Below are positions 47,933-56,146 of a DNA stretch of 64,000 nucleotides, one piece after another. The first letter of the stretch is position 1. Each line of letters begins with the position of its first letter. The position numbers and the translations under genes are program-made. The stretch comes from Gallionella sp. (GTDB taxonomy: Bacteria; Pseudomonadota; Gammaproteobacteria; Burkholderiales; Gallionellaceae): assembly GCA_023229845.1 (NCBI GenBank), contig JALNYK010000001.1, positions 266,172 to 330,171 on the forward strand, read 5' to 3'. The notes beneath the pieces are model-generated. The model searched no databases and was not told where the DNA came from. It saw only the letters and a list, made by a program, of their open reading frames with translations.

Positions 47933-48355
47933 TTAACAGCCTGTGTCCGTTTTGGTATAGGTCGGAGTGGTGTTCACAGTACCCGCATTGCTATAAACAA
48001 CCTGGCAAGATGCCGGAGTGGTAGCGCCGGCAACCTGAGCCGTCGCGGCGGTCACAGTGTAGCTAGGGCCTGACACCCCAGCCAACGCCATGATGTCGGC
48101 GTCTTTCGGGTAATAATTAGCTTCCATTGTGTATGAAGTTCCCTCGATGGAAACAACCGCACTCGCTTTAACCAATGCCGCGCTACGAGCCATCATGGCC
48201 GCGGACTTAATGGACCCTTCCGCAGCAGACAATGAAGCTTTCCGCGCGTCTCCCGCCAAATCCACGAATTTCGGCAACGCGGTCGCAGCCAGAATACCCA
48301 GAATCACGATCACCATGATCAACTCGATCAGCGTAAAACCAAACTGCTTTTTCAT
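47933..48355 (-). CDS. mshA: Major MSHA-type pilin MshA
   Basis: 140 residues. MKKQFGFTLIELIMVIVILGILAATALPKF is a standard type IV pilin leader with cleavage after G7. The C-terminal region has two Cys (SCQVVYSN, TDTGC) for the usual disulfide. AAGGAG precedes the ATG. The strong terminator behind it fits a highly expressed major pilin. Confidence 0.88.
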   Translation of the reverse strand: MKKQFGFTLIELIMVIVILGILAATALPKFVDLAGDARKASLSAAEGSIKSAAMMARSAALVKASAVVSIEGTSYTMEANYYPKDADIMALAGVSGPSYTVTAATAQVAGATTPASCQVVYSNAGTVNTTPTYTKTDTGC

Positions 48356-48576
48356 TTTGTTCTCCTTAAATCGAGACCGTCCGGCCTCATTGCAGGGCCG
48401 CGACCCCTTCTCGTATTATCGGCAACATCGCCGAGCCCTTTAGCTCTTGCCGCAGCAAGTATTCAAAAGCTATTTCTACTATAGGCCAAAGCCGGGGGCG
48501 AGGCAATCCAGCGCCTGAAAAACCGCACCTCCATGGATCGCCACGCCTCTACAAAACTCGCAATACCGGAACATAT

Positions 48577-49203
48577 TCAGGTCAACAAGGGAACAACCAG
48601 AAACAGCAGGTAGAGACTCCCCAACAACAACATCCAGCCGGCGCGCTGATCGTGACGTATCACGAATTTATCCACGTGATTGCGGGGGATTTCAAGGGAA
48701 CGGGTGGAACGACGCATGGACACCCACCGATTGGCCGTTTCATCCAGACCGCGCAACAAGCTGGGGCGTTGCCAGAGCAGCAGGCCGACGAACAAGGATA
48801 CCGCCGCACCGGCCAGCGCGGCCAGAACCAGCGCATCCAACAACGCCTCCAACAATTGAATAGGCCATCGAACCGACAAATGTGCCGCCAAATGCGGCAA
48901 GGCATGGACCTTGTCGAACTGCGTCCCGAAATATGCGAAAACATAAGCGGCCCCGATGCAAACCAGCACGCCCAGCGGCCGATGATGGCGATAGAACCAG
49001 TGTTCCAGGCAGATGCTCATATCCAGCGACTTCTTCATGCGGCGCGTGGAAATCCAGAGATTGGCGATATGGTTAATGCGCACGAACAATGCCGGGCGAT
49101 AGATCATCAGCAGCGAGACGGCAACGCCCATCAACGCGCCGACTAGCAGGAAGGTCGCCAGCGAACGCCACAGAATAATTTCAAATGCATGTTGGGTGAT
49201 CAT
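48577..49203 (-). CDS. Unknown membrane protein with internal duplication
   Basis: 208 residues, four predicted helices. Residues about 18-92 and 126-201 are similar: GVAVSLLMIYRPALF with GAAVSLFVGLLLWQRPSLL, HIANLWISTRRMKKSL with ETANRWVSMRRSTRSL, and a final GAAYVFAYF-like helix. It lies inside the msh operon between the prepilin gene and mshA, where mshF or a similar gene would be in Vibrio, but no family is recognised. Confidence 0.72.
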   Translation of the reverse strand: MITQHAFEIILWRSLATFLLVGALMGVAVSLLMIYRPALFVRINHIANLWISTRRMKKSLDMSICLEHWFYRHHRPLGVLVCIGAAYVFAYFGTQFDKVHALPHLAAHLSVRWPIQLLEALLDALVLAALAGAAVSLFVGLLLWQRPSLLRGLDETANRWVSMRRSTRSLEIPRNHVDKFVIRHDQRAGWMLLLGSLYLLFLVVPLLT

Positions 49204-49243
49204 AATGAATTCCGAAAATTGAACGGCACGACGGTCATTGTAC

Positions 49244-49885
49244 CTAGAACCACGAATACGGCTCGACCGGCTCGAACAACGCGCCGGTCAGGCTGGCCGA
49301 CTCCTGCCGCAGCGAAGGCTGGAGCGGCCGCTCATAGTTGAGGACGACATGGAAACGCACCCATTTCCCGCCATCCTTGCCCGGTTCGAAAAATGTCGCA
49401 CTGTTGGGCACGTAGATCAGATCGCGCGTTTTCAGGTCGAACATCCAGCTGCCCGGCTCCACGCTGGCCGGCGTCGGATCATAGAATTCCCCGGCATAGT
49501 TGCCCGGCCTCTTCTGCAGCCAATCCATCGGATTGGCATACGCCAGCGCAGGTACATCGGCCGGCTGACCGCGCGTCACGATCTGGCCGTACTGCAAGGT
49601 CAGCGCGCTTTGCAGCGAAGCCACCACCCCCTCCATCGCGGCCTTTTCGGCCCGCTCCTGATAATAGGTTATGCGGTTCAGGAACACCCCCGCTGTCACC
49701 GCCAGTATGGAGACGACGACGATCAGCTCGATCAGCGTGAAGCCTCGCTCAGAGGACCGAGAACTGAGTGCTGAGGACTGAGTCTTTGTCGCGGCTACGC
49801 CGCGTTTGTTCAAAAAACCGTGCAAGACGCGGGCCTGTGCTCGACCCTCAGCCCTCAGTCCTCGAATCTCAGTCCTTTGCATCAT
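49244..49885 (-). CDS. GspG/MshB-like prepilin with unusually long leader
   Basis: 213 residues. The prepilin core ERGFTLIELIVVVSILAVTAGVFLNRI begins only at residue 47, after a 48-residue leader (MMQRTEIRGLRAEGRAQARV... SSERG) encoded by palindromic repeat sequence. The mature domain (TLQYGQIVTRGQPADVPALAY) looks like a GspG/MshB-type minor pilin. The start overlaps mshG's stop. A leader of this length is far outside the normal 6-10 residues. Confidence 0.75.
   Translation of the reverse strand: MMQRTEIRGLRAEGRAQARVLHGFLNKRGVAATKTQSSALSSRSSERGFTLIELIVVVSILAVTAGVFLNRITYYQERAEKAAMEGVVASLQSALTLQYGQIVTRGQPADVPALAYANPMDWLQKRPGNYAGEFYDPTPASVEPGSWMFDLKTRDLIYVPNSATFFEPGKDGGKWVRFHVVLNYERPLQPSLRQESASLTGALFEPVEPYSWF
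49751..49872. repeat. Inverted repeats inside the prepilin leader
   Basis: The leader-coding region contains CTGAGTGCTGAGGACTGAG-type repeats on one side and CTCAGCCCTCAGTCCTCG-type repeats on the other (about 49752-49782 and 49849-49872). Between them lies a hairpin CGCGGC-TAC-GCCGCG at 49786-49800. All of it stays in frame. The same family of GAGGACTGAG repeats is usually intergenic. Confidence 0.7.
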
Positions 49886-51138
49886 TTGTGCATCGCCGCC
49901 TTGCCCAGATCCCACATCGGCAGGAAGATGCCCAGCGCGAGGATCAGCACCAGGACGCCGAGGAACACAATCAGGATAGGCTCGATCTGTGAGCTCAGGG
50001 TCTTCACTTCGTATTCGACCTCGCGCTGGTACATGTCGGCCACCTCGAACATCAACCCGTCCAGATCGCCGGTCTCCTCGCCCACCGCGATCATCTGCAA
50101 CACAATCGGGCTGAACACCCCGGTAGCCATCGCGGTGCGCAAAATACTCTCGCCGCGCTCCACTCCGGCGCGCATCTCTTCGACGCGGCTGCGCATGAAA
50201 ACGTTGTCCACCACCATCGCGACCGAATCCAGCCCCTGCAACACCGGCATGCCACTCTTGAAGGACAGAGCCAGGCTGCGGGCGAATCTCGCCAGCGTCG
50301 ACTTGATGAGTATCTTGCCGGCAATCGGCAGGCGAAACTTGTAGCGATCCCAATTGTAGCGGCCCGCCGACGTATTGATATACGAACGAAATGCCACCAC
50401 CGCACCGACCGCCATAGCAAAAAGCAGCATCCAGTAATTCACCATGAAGCTGGAAAAACCAATCAGCATCCTGGTCATCAGCGGCAATTCGGCATTAAAT
50501 CCGGCAAACACCTTGGCAAAGGAAGGAATCACGAACAGGTTGACGATCACGATCGCGACCGCCATCGCCATCGCCACGAAGCTGGGATAGCGCAACGCGG
50601 TCTTGATGCGCTCCTTCATCTCGCGCTCGAATTCCATGTGTTCGTACAGCTGGATAAAGGTGTTGTCCAGCATACCGGTCATTTCACCAACCTGCACCAT
50701 GCTGACGTAATACGGGAAAAACACCTCGGGGTGGCGACGCATCGCCGAGCTCAGCTCGCGGCCGCTGTCCAGGCTCTCGCGCAACTCCTTAATCACCGCG
50801 GCGAAGGCGGGCTTCTGGGTGGATTCCTGCAGGCCGGACAGCGCGCGCAACATCGGCACGCCGGCCTTGAGCAGGGTGTACATCTGGCGGCTGAACAGCA
50901 TCAGGTCCAGCGCATCGACCGGCTTGTCGGTAAGCAGGTGACGAAGTCGATTGAATGGGCTGGCGAGGGCCGTTCCGGTTGCGCTGGCGGCTTTAGCACG
51001 CGACGGTGCGATCTCCAGCGGGGTAATGCCGGCGCTCATCAGTTGCTCTGCAACGACGCCACTGCTATCTCCCTCCAGCGAACCCTTCACCAGCACGCCA
51101 TTGCGATCACGCCCCTTGTAGGTGAACACCGCCACCAT
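49882..51138 (-). CDS. mshG: MSHA pilus inner-membrane platform protein MshG (GspF/PilC family)
   Basis: 418 residues. Two GspF domains with three or four membrane helices are visible: the first half starts FTYKGRDRNGVLVKGSLEGDSSGVVAEQLMSAGITPLEI, the second around KFRLPIAGKILIKSTLARFARSLALSFKSGMPVLQGLDSV. The start at 51138 overlaps the mshE stop (ATGA). It would assemble the pilus together with the MshE ATPase. Confidence 0.88.
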   Translation of the reverse strand: MVAVFTYKGRDRNGVLVKGSLEGDSSGVVAEQLMSAGITPLEIAPSRAKAASATGTALASPFNRLRHLLTDKPVDALDLMLFSRQMYTLLKAGVPMLRALSGLQESTQKPAFAAVIKELRESLDSGRELSSAMRRHPEVFFPYYVSMVQVGEMTGMLDNTFIQLYEHMEFEREMKERIKTALRYPSFVAMAMAVAIVIVNLFVIPSFAKVFAGFNAELPLMTRMLIGFSSFMVNYWMLLFAMAVGAVVAFRSYINTSAGRYNWDRYKFRLPIAGKILIKSTLARFARSLALSFKSGMPVLQGLDSVAMVVDNVFMRSRVEEMRAGVERGESILRTAMATGVFSPIVLQMIAVGEETGDLDGLMFEVADMYQREVEYEVKTLSSQIEPILIVFLGVLVLILALGIFLPMWDLGKAAMHK

Positions 51139-52841
51139 CAATCCTCGACCTGATTGCTGATGCGCATGACTTCGGCTACCGAGGTGCGGCCCTGCCGCAT
51201 CATTTCGATCGCATGATCGAGGATGGTCTTGCCGCGCATGTGATCATGCGCGGCCTGCATGAAATGAACGGAGCTCTCGTGCGCGGCCGCATCGGCCAGG
51301 GTGCGGTTCATTTCCAGCATCTCGTACACCCCCATGCGCCCGTGATAGCCGGTGCCGTTGCAATACGAACAGCCGCGTCCGCTGAGGAGGCCGTCCCAGC
51401 GGTCCGGGGTCATCCCTTCGGCCTGCAGCCATTCGCCTTCCTGCGGGGTCGGCTCGTAAGGCTGGGCGCAACTGCTGCAGACTCGGCGCAACAGGCGTTG
51501 CGCAATGATAACCTGCACCGAGGATGCCACCATGAAACGCGGCACCCCCATATCCACCAGCCGGAACAAGGTGCCGGCAGTATCGCGGGTGTGCAGCGTG
51601 GAGAACACCAGGTGACCTGTCATCGCAGCGCGCAAGCCGATCTGCGCGGTTTCCACGTCACGCATTTCGCCGATCAGGATCACGTCCGGGTCCTGGCGCA
51701 ACGCGGAACGCAACACCCGCGCGAAGGTCAGGTCGATCTTCTCGTTGACCTGCACCTGATTGATACCGGGCAGCCGATATTCCACCGGGTCCTCGACGGT
51801 AATGATCTTCTGTTCGATGGTGTTGATCTCTTCCAGTGCGGCATACAGCGTGGTGGTCTTGCCGGAGCCGGTCGGGCCAGTCACCAGCACCATGCCGTTG
51901 CTGCGCCGGATGATCTCGCGGAAGCGCTTCAGCATGTCCGGCGGCATGCCCAGTTTGTCCAGGCTCACCATGCCGCTGTCCTGCCGCAACAGACGCATCA
52001 CCACCGACTCGCCGTATTGCGTGGGACAGGTCGCGACACGCACATCCACGCCGTGGTCGCGCACCCGCACATGCAGACGACCGTCCTGCGGCAGGCGTTT
52101 TTCCGAGATATCCAGACCGGACATCAGCTTGAGACGCAGCACCAGCGCAGGCGCGATCTTGTGGTCAGCCTCCATCTGCAGATGCAACAGGCCGTCGATG
52201 CGGAAGCGGACGACTACCCGAGTTTCCTGCGGCTCGATATGGATGTCGGAAGCCCGAATTTGGGTAGCGTCTTCGAACATGGTCTGCAGCAGCTTCACCA
52301 CCGGCGCGTCCTCGGCCCCGGCACTGCCGACCAGCGCACCGAAATCGACATAACTGTCGCCGAGATCCTCGCTCAACTCGCGCGCCAGACCGCTGATCTC
52401 ATCGGTGCGCCGGTAGCCGCGATCGATGCACTCCAGCAGCTGCCCCTCGGTGACGACCGCCAGATTGATGTCGCGTTTGACGAGATGGGAAATCTGGTCG
52501 AAGGCGGTCAGATCGGTCGGATCGGCCATGCCGACTTGCAACATGCCGTTGCGCTCTTCCAGCACGATCGCGCGGAAACGCCGCGCCTGGTTCTCCGGCA
52601 ACAGCCGCACCAGATCGTGGTTGATATTGAAAAACTTGAGATTGATATAGGGAATATTAAGCTGCTTAGCGAGCGTTGCAGAAATCTGCTCCTCGGTCAC
52701 CAGCTTGTTGTCGACCAGCACGCGCCCCAGTTTGCGGCCGCTGATTCGCTGCTGATCGAGCACCATTTTGAGCTGATCGAGCGTGATGAGCTGCTGCTGT
52801 ACCAGCAAATCGCCTAAGCGAACCTTCTCCGGACGCGCCAT
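51138..52841 (-). CDS. mshE: MSHA pilus assembly ATPase MshE with c-di-GMP-binding N-terminus
   Basis: 567 residues. The N-terminus (KVRLGDLLVQQQLITLDQLKMVLDQQRISGRKLGRVLVDNKLVTEEQISATLAKQL, residues 6-61) shows the RLGDLL...L..L..Q...LG..L pattern of the MshEN cyclic-di-GMP-binding motif. The AAA+ core follows: Walker A GPTGSGKTTT (322-331), ASP box GEMRDVETAQIGLRAAMTGH, and a zinc-binding pair CSSC/CSYC near the C-terminus. It powers pilus extension and is a likely c-di-GMP effector. First gene of the msh unit in this window. Confidence 0.93.
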   Translation of the reverse strand: MARPEKVRLGDLLVQQQLITLDQLKMVLDQQRISGRKLGRVLVDNKLVTEEQISATLAKQLNIPYINLKFFNINHDLVRLLPENQARRFRAIVLEERNGMLQVGMADPTDLTAFDQISHLVKRDINLAVVTEGQLLECIDRGYRRTDEISGLARELSEDLGDSYVDFGALVGSAGAEDAPVVKLLQTMFEDATQIRASDIHIEPQETRVVVRFRIDGLLHLQMEADHKIAPALVLRLKLMSGLDISEKRLPQDGRLHVRVRDHGVDVRVATCPTQYGESVVMRLLRQDSGMVSLDKLGMPPDMLKRFREIIRRSNGMVLVTGPTGSGKTTTLYAALEEINTIEQKIITVEDPVEYRLPGINQVQVNEKIDLTFARVLRSALRQDPDVILIGEMRDVETAQIGLRAAMTGHLVFSTLHTRDTAGTLFRLVDMGVPRFMVASSVQVIIAQRLLRRVCSSCAQPYEPTPQEGEWLQAEGMTPDRWDGLLSGRGCSYCNGTGYHGRMGVYEMLEMNRTLADAAAHESSVHFMQAAHDHMRGKTILDHAIEMMRQGRTSVAEVMRISNQVED

Positions 52842-52931
52842 AATCCTTCCTTGAAATAAATCGTGATTGCCGCGAGAGCCTCACAACGGCGAACTTAGCC
52901 TTTTTTATCCACACTGACAAGCATTAATCCG

Positions 52932-53405
52932 ATGTTCAACGTCATCCTCTACCAACCGGAAATCCCGCCCAACACCGGCAACGTCATCCGTCTGTGCGCC
53001 AACACCGGCTGCCAGCTGCACCTGATCAAACCGCTGGGCTTCACGCTGGAAGACAAGCAACTGATCCGCGCCGGACTGGACTACCACGAGTTCGCCACCT
53101 TGCGCGTGCACGACAGTCTGGCGGATTGTCTGGCATCCCTGCCCACGACGCGGGTATTCGCGCTCACCACCAAGGGCTCGACGCCGTTCCACCGCATCGA
53201 ATACCAGCGCGGCGACGCCTTCGTCTTCGGCCCTGAAAGCCGCGGCCTGCCCGCCGAGGTGCTAGCAGAGTTCGATGCCGAACATCGCCTGCGCCTGCCG
53301 ATGCTGCCGAACAACCGCAGCCTGAACCTGTCCAACACGGTCGCGGTAACGGTGTTCGAAGCCTGGCGGCAATGCGGATTCGAGGGCGCGGCGGATATAT
53401 CGTAG
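52932..53405 (+). CDS. trmL: tRNA (cytidine(34)-2'-O)-methyltransferase TrmL
   Basis: 157 residues of the SPOUT superfamily. MFNVILYQPEIPPNTGNVIRLCANTG, DYHEFATLRVHDSLADCL and PNNRSLNLSNTVAVTVFEAWRQ are hallmark SPOUT blocks with the characteristic knot region. It methylates the wobble position of selected tRNAs. Divergent from mshE. Confidence 0.93.
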   Translation: MFNVILYQPEIPPNTGNVIRLCANTGCQLHLIKPLGFTLEDKQLIRAGLDYHEFATLRVHDSLADCLASLPTTRVFALTTKGSTPFHRIEYQRGDAFVFGPESRGLPAEVLAEFDAEHRLRLPMLPNNRSLNLSNTVAVTVFEAWRQCGFEGAADIS

Positions 53406-53427
53406 GGGCACGGCGTGCCGTGCCCTA
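53403..53427. repeat. Short palindromic repeat
   Basis: TAGGGGCACGGC and its near reverse complement GCCGTGCCCTA form a palindrome between trmL and hemW, at the 3' end of both convergent genes. A related copy is at 56091-56113 upstream of rph. Possibly a shared bidirectional terminator or a dispersed repeat. Confidence 0.6.
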
Positions 53428-54624
53428 TGGTGCATCCCTGAGAAAAATTTCCAGCAAGTCATTCAAAAATCGCTGCCCCTGCAGCGTCGGCGCGATGCGC
53501 CCCCCATCGCACACCAGCAACCCTCGTTTCTCGGCCTGCTCCAGTTCGCGGCGTATCACCAGCAGCGGCAGACTGGTGCGCTCCTGAAACAGCGCGCTGT
53601 CAAAACCCTCGTTCAGGCGCAACGCATTCATCATGAACTCGAACGGCAGATTGGCCGCCGCGACCTCGTGTTCCTCCTGCACCGGCGCATCGCGCCCCAC
53701 CGCATCGAGGTAGGCCTGCGGCTGCTTGTGGCGCATCTGGCGCAGCACCCTGTCGGGAAAGCTCAGCTTGCTGTGCGCGCCCGCACCGATGCCGAGGTAG
53801 TCGCCGAATTTCCAGTAGTTAATATTGTGCTTCGCACGACGCCTCGGCAACGCGAACGCCGAAGTCTCATAGTGCTCGTAGCCATGCTCCGCCAACAGCG
53901 ATTCGATGCGCTGCTGCATCTCTGCGCTGGCATCGTCGTCCGGCAACGAAGGCGGGTTGCGGTGGAACAGCGTGTTCGGCTCCAGCGTCAAGTGGTAGCA
54001 GGACAGATGCTGGGGCGCAAACGACAGCGCGGTCCGCACATCCAGCAATGCCTGCTCCAGCGTCTGTTGCGGCAGCGCATACATCAGGTCCAGATTGATG
54101 TTGTCGAAGTGCTGCTGCGCGATGGCTATCGCGCGCCTCGCCTCGTCGGCGGAATGGATGCGCCCCAGCGCCTTGAGATGAGTGTCGTCGAAACTCTGTA
54201 TGCCCATCGACAACCGATTCACTCCCGCATCGCGATACGCCGCGAAGCGCTCCGCCTCCACCGTGCCGGGATTCGCCTCCAGCGTGATCTCGGCATCACC
54301 GCTTAGCGGCAGCAGCATGCGCACCTGGCGCAGGATTTCGGCGACGCTCTCGCCGCTCAACAAGCTGGGCGTCCCGCCGCCGAAGAACACCGTATAGACC
54401 TTGCGCCCCCATATCTGCGGCAACGCCAGTTCCAGATCGCGGATCAACGCGGCAACGTATTGCTGCTCAGGGAATGCACTACGAGCCTCGTGCGAATTGA
54501 AGTCGCAATAGGGACACTTGCGCACGCACCACGGAATATGGATGTACAGCGACAACGGCGGCAGCGCCTGGAAATTCACAGGCTGCGATTTAAGTCCGAC
54601 GGGCTGTAAAGGATGAGTGGTCAT
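53425..54624 (-). CDS. hemW: HemW-type radical SAM heme chaperone
   Basis: 399 residues. The radical SAM triad is CVRKCPYC (C33, C37, C40), followed by DFNSHE. Conserved GGGTPSLL, GIQSFD and AHSKLSFPDRVLRQMRH-like blocks occur downstream. HemW binds heme and delivers it to proteins rather than catalysing coproporphyrinogen oxidation. Convergent with trmL and upstream of rdgB in the same direction. Confidence 0.9.
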   Translation of the reverse strand: MTTHPLQPVGLKSQPVNFQALPPLSLYIHIPWCVRKCPYCDFNSHEARSAFPEQQYVAALIRDLELALPQIWGRKVYTVFFGGGTPSLLSGESVAEILRQVRMLLPLSGDAEITLEANPGTVEAERFAAYRDAGVNRLSMGIQSFDDTHLKALGRIHSADEARRAIAIAQQHFDNINLDLMYALPQQTLEQALLDVRTALSFAPQHLSCYHLTLEPNTLFHRNPPSLPDDDASAEMQQRIESLLAEHGYEHYETSAFALPRRRAKHNINYWKFGDYLGIGAGAHSKLSFPDRVLRQMRHKQPQAYLDAVGRDAPVQEEHEVAAANLPFEFMMNALRLNEGFDSALFQERTSLPLLVIRRELEQAEKRGLLVCDGGRIAPTLQGQRFLNDLLEIFLRDAP

Positions 54625-54675
54625 GTCGCGGGGTGCGGCACGCGCACCGGTGGTTGGGGATGCGTGGACCGCATC

Positions 54676-55263
54676 CTACATCTTCAGCTTTTCCAGCAGC
54701 ACCTTCAGCGCCTTGGCGCGGTGGCTGAGCTGCGCCTTTTCGTCGTGATCCAGTTCGGAGCTCATCCTGTCGAGCTCCGGCAGCCAGAACATCGGGTCGT
54801 AGCCGAAGCCGCCGTCGCCGCGCTCTTCGTGCGCGATCATGCCGTGCCATTCGCCTTCGGCGATCAGCGGCTGCGGGTCGTCGGCGTGGCGCACCAGCAC
54901 CAGCACACAGTAGTAGTGCGCATGGCGGTCGGTCACGCCCTGCATCTCGCGCAGCAGCTTTTCGTTGTTGCGCGCATCGGACTTGGGGTTGTCGCCGGCG
55001 TAGCGCGCCGAGATCACGCCGGGCACGCCGCCCAGCGCGTCGACACAAATGCCGGAATCGTCAGCCAGCGCCGGCAGGCCGCTCTCGCGGCTGACGTGGC
55101 GCGCCTTGGCCAGCGCGTTTTCGACGAAGGTGCAGTGCGGCTCTTCGGCCTCGGAGATGCCGAGTTGCGATTGCGTCAGCACCTCGATGCCGAGCGGGGC
55201 CAGCATGCGCTGGAATTCGCGCAGCTTGCCTTGGTTGTTGGAGGCGATGACGAGTTTTTGCAT
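54676..55263 (-). CDS. rdgB: XTP/dITP diphosphatase RdgB
   Basis: 195 residues of the HAM1/RdgB family that removes non-canonical purine nucleotides. Marks: VIASNNQGKLREFQRML near the N-terminus, FVENALAKARH, LADDSGICVDALGGVPGV, and GGFGYDPMFWLPE. Full length. Lies between hemW and rph in the same direction, a common arrangement. Confidence 0.96.
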   Translation of the reverse strand: MQKLVIASNNQGKLREFQRMLAPLGIEVLTQSQLGISEAEEPHCTFVENALAKARHVSRESGLPALADDSGICVDALGGVPGVISARYAGDNPKSDARNNEKLLREMQGVTDRHAHYYCVLVLVRHADDPQPLIAEGEWHGMIAHEERGDGGFGYDPMFWLPELDRMSSELDHDEKAQLSHRAKALKVLLEKLKM

Positions 55264-55270
55264 TTGTTGT

Positions 55271-55336
55271 AAGGGCGCGATTCATCGCGCCCTTTGCGAT
55301 ATATGAATAGATCAGGGCGCGATGAGTCGCGCCCCT
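55271..55336. repeat. Pair of short palindromes between rdgB and rph
   Basis: AGGGCGCGA...TCGCGCCCT at 55272-55293 and AGGGCGCGA...TCGCGCCCCT at 55314-55336 are two related palindromes in the gap between the genes. Each could fold on its own. Such GC-rich pairs are typical dispersed repeats of this genome type. Confidence 0.6.
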
Positions 55337-55345
55337 ACTGAATTA

Positions 55346-56065
55346 TCAATCCCCCGCAAGCGCCGTCTGCTGCATCTCGACCAGTTGCGCGATGCCGTTC
55401 TTCGCCAGCTCCAGCAACGTATCCATTTCTTCGCGCGAGAAGGGATGGCCTTCGGCCGTGCCCTGCACTTCGACGAAGTGGCCACTGCCCAGCATCACGA
55501 CGTTCATGTCGGTGTCGCAATCGGAATCCTCGATGTAATCGAGGTCGAGCACCGGCGTGCCCTGATAGATACCGACCGAAATCGCCGCGACGAAGTCCTT
55601 CAGCGGATTCTCTTTCACCAAGCCTTGAGCCATCAGCCCGCTCACCGCGTCGTGCAGCGCGACGAACGCGCCGGTGATGCTGGCGGTGCGCGTGCCGCCG
55701 TCGGCCTGGATCACGTCGCAGTCGAGCTGAATGGTGCGCTCGCCGAGTTTGCCGAGATCGACCACGGCGCGCAGGCTGCGGCCGATCAGGCGCTGGATCT
55801 CCTGGGTGCGGCCGGACTGCTTGCCCTTGGCGGCCTCGCGGCTCATGCGGCTGCCGGTGGAACGCGGCAGCATGCCATATTCGGCGGTGACCCAGCCTTC
55901 GCCGCTGCCCTTCTTGTGCGGCGGCACGCGTTCTTCGACGCTGGCGGTGCAGATCACCTTGGTGTCGCCGCACTCGATCAGCACCGAGCCTTCGGCGTGT
56001 TTGGTGTAACGACGAGTGATGCGGATGTTGCGCAACTGGTTCGCTTGTCGCTGGCTTGGTCGCAT
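55346..56065 (-). CDS. rph: Ribonuclease PH
   Basis: 239 residues, phosphorolytic 3'-5' exoribonuclease that trims tRNA precursors. RPSQRQANQLRNIRITRRYTKHAEGSVLIECGDTKVICTASVEERVP at the start and DMNVVMLGSGHFVEVQGTAEGHPFSREEMD later are family signatures. The ATG at 56065 is chosen; the frame upstream of it is not conserved. Followed by rdgB downstream on the same strand. Confidence 0.95.
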   Translation of the reverse strand: MRPSQRQANQLRNIRITRRYTKHAEGSVLIECGDTKVICTASVEERVPPHKKGSGEGWVTAEYGMLPRSTGSRMSREAAKGKQSGRTQEIQRLIGRSLRAVVDLGKLGERTIQLDCDVIQADGGTRTASITGAFVALHDAVSGLMAQGLVKENPLKDFVAAISVGIYQGTPVLDLDYIEDSDCDTDMNVVMLGSGHFVEVQGTAEGHPFSREEMDTLLELAKNGIAQLVEMQQTALAGD

Positions 56066-56090
56066 ATTTTTATATCTCCATATATATCGG

Positions 56091-56124
56091 TAGGGGCACG
56101 GCGTGCCGTGCGGGTGCCCGCACA
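56091..56124. repeat. Dispersed palindromic repeat with extension
   Basis: TAGGGGCACGGCGTGCCGTGC followed by GGGTGCCCGCAC. It starts with the same TAGGGGCACGGC palindrome as 53403-53427 but the right arm is altered and a second small palindrome GGGTGCCC is attached. Lies between the PP2C gene and rph. Confidence 0.55.
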
Positions 56125-56146
56125 AAAGTTTCTCGTGCCCCTTCGT

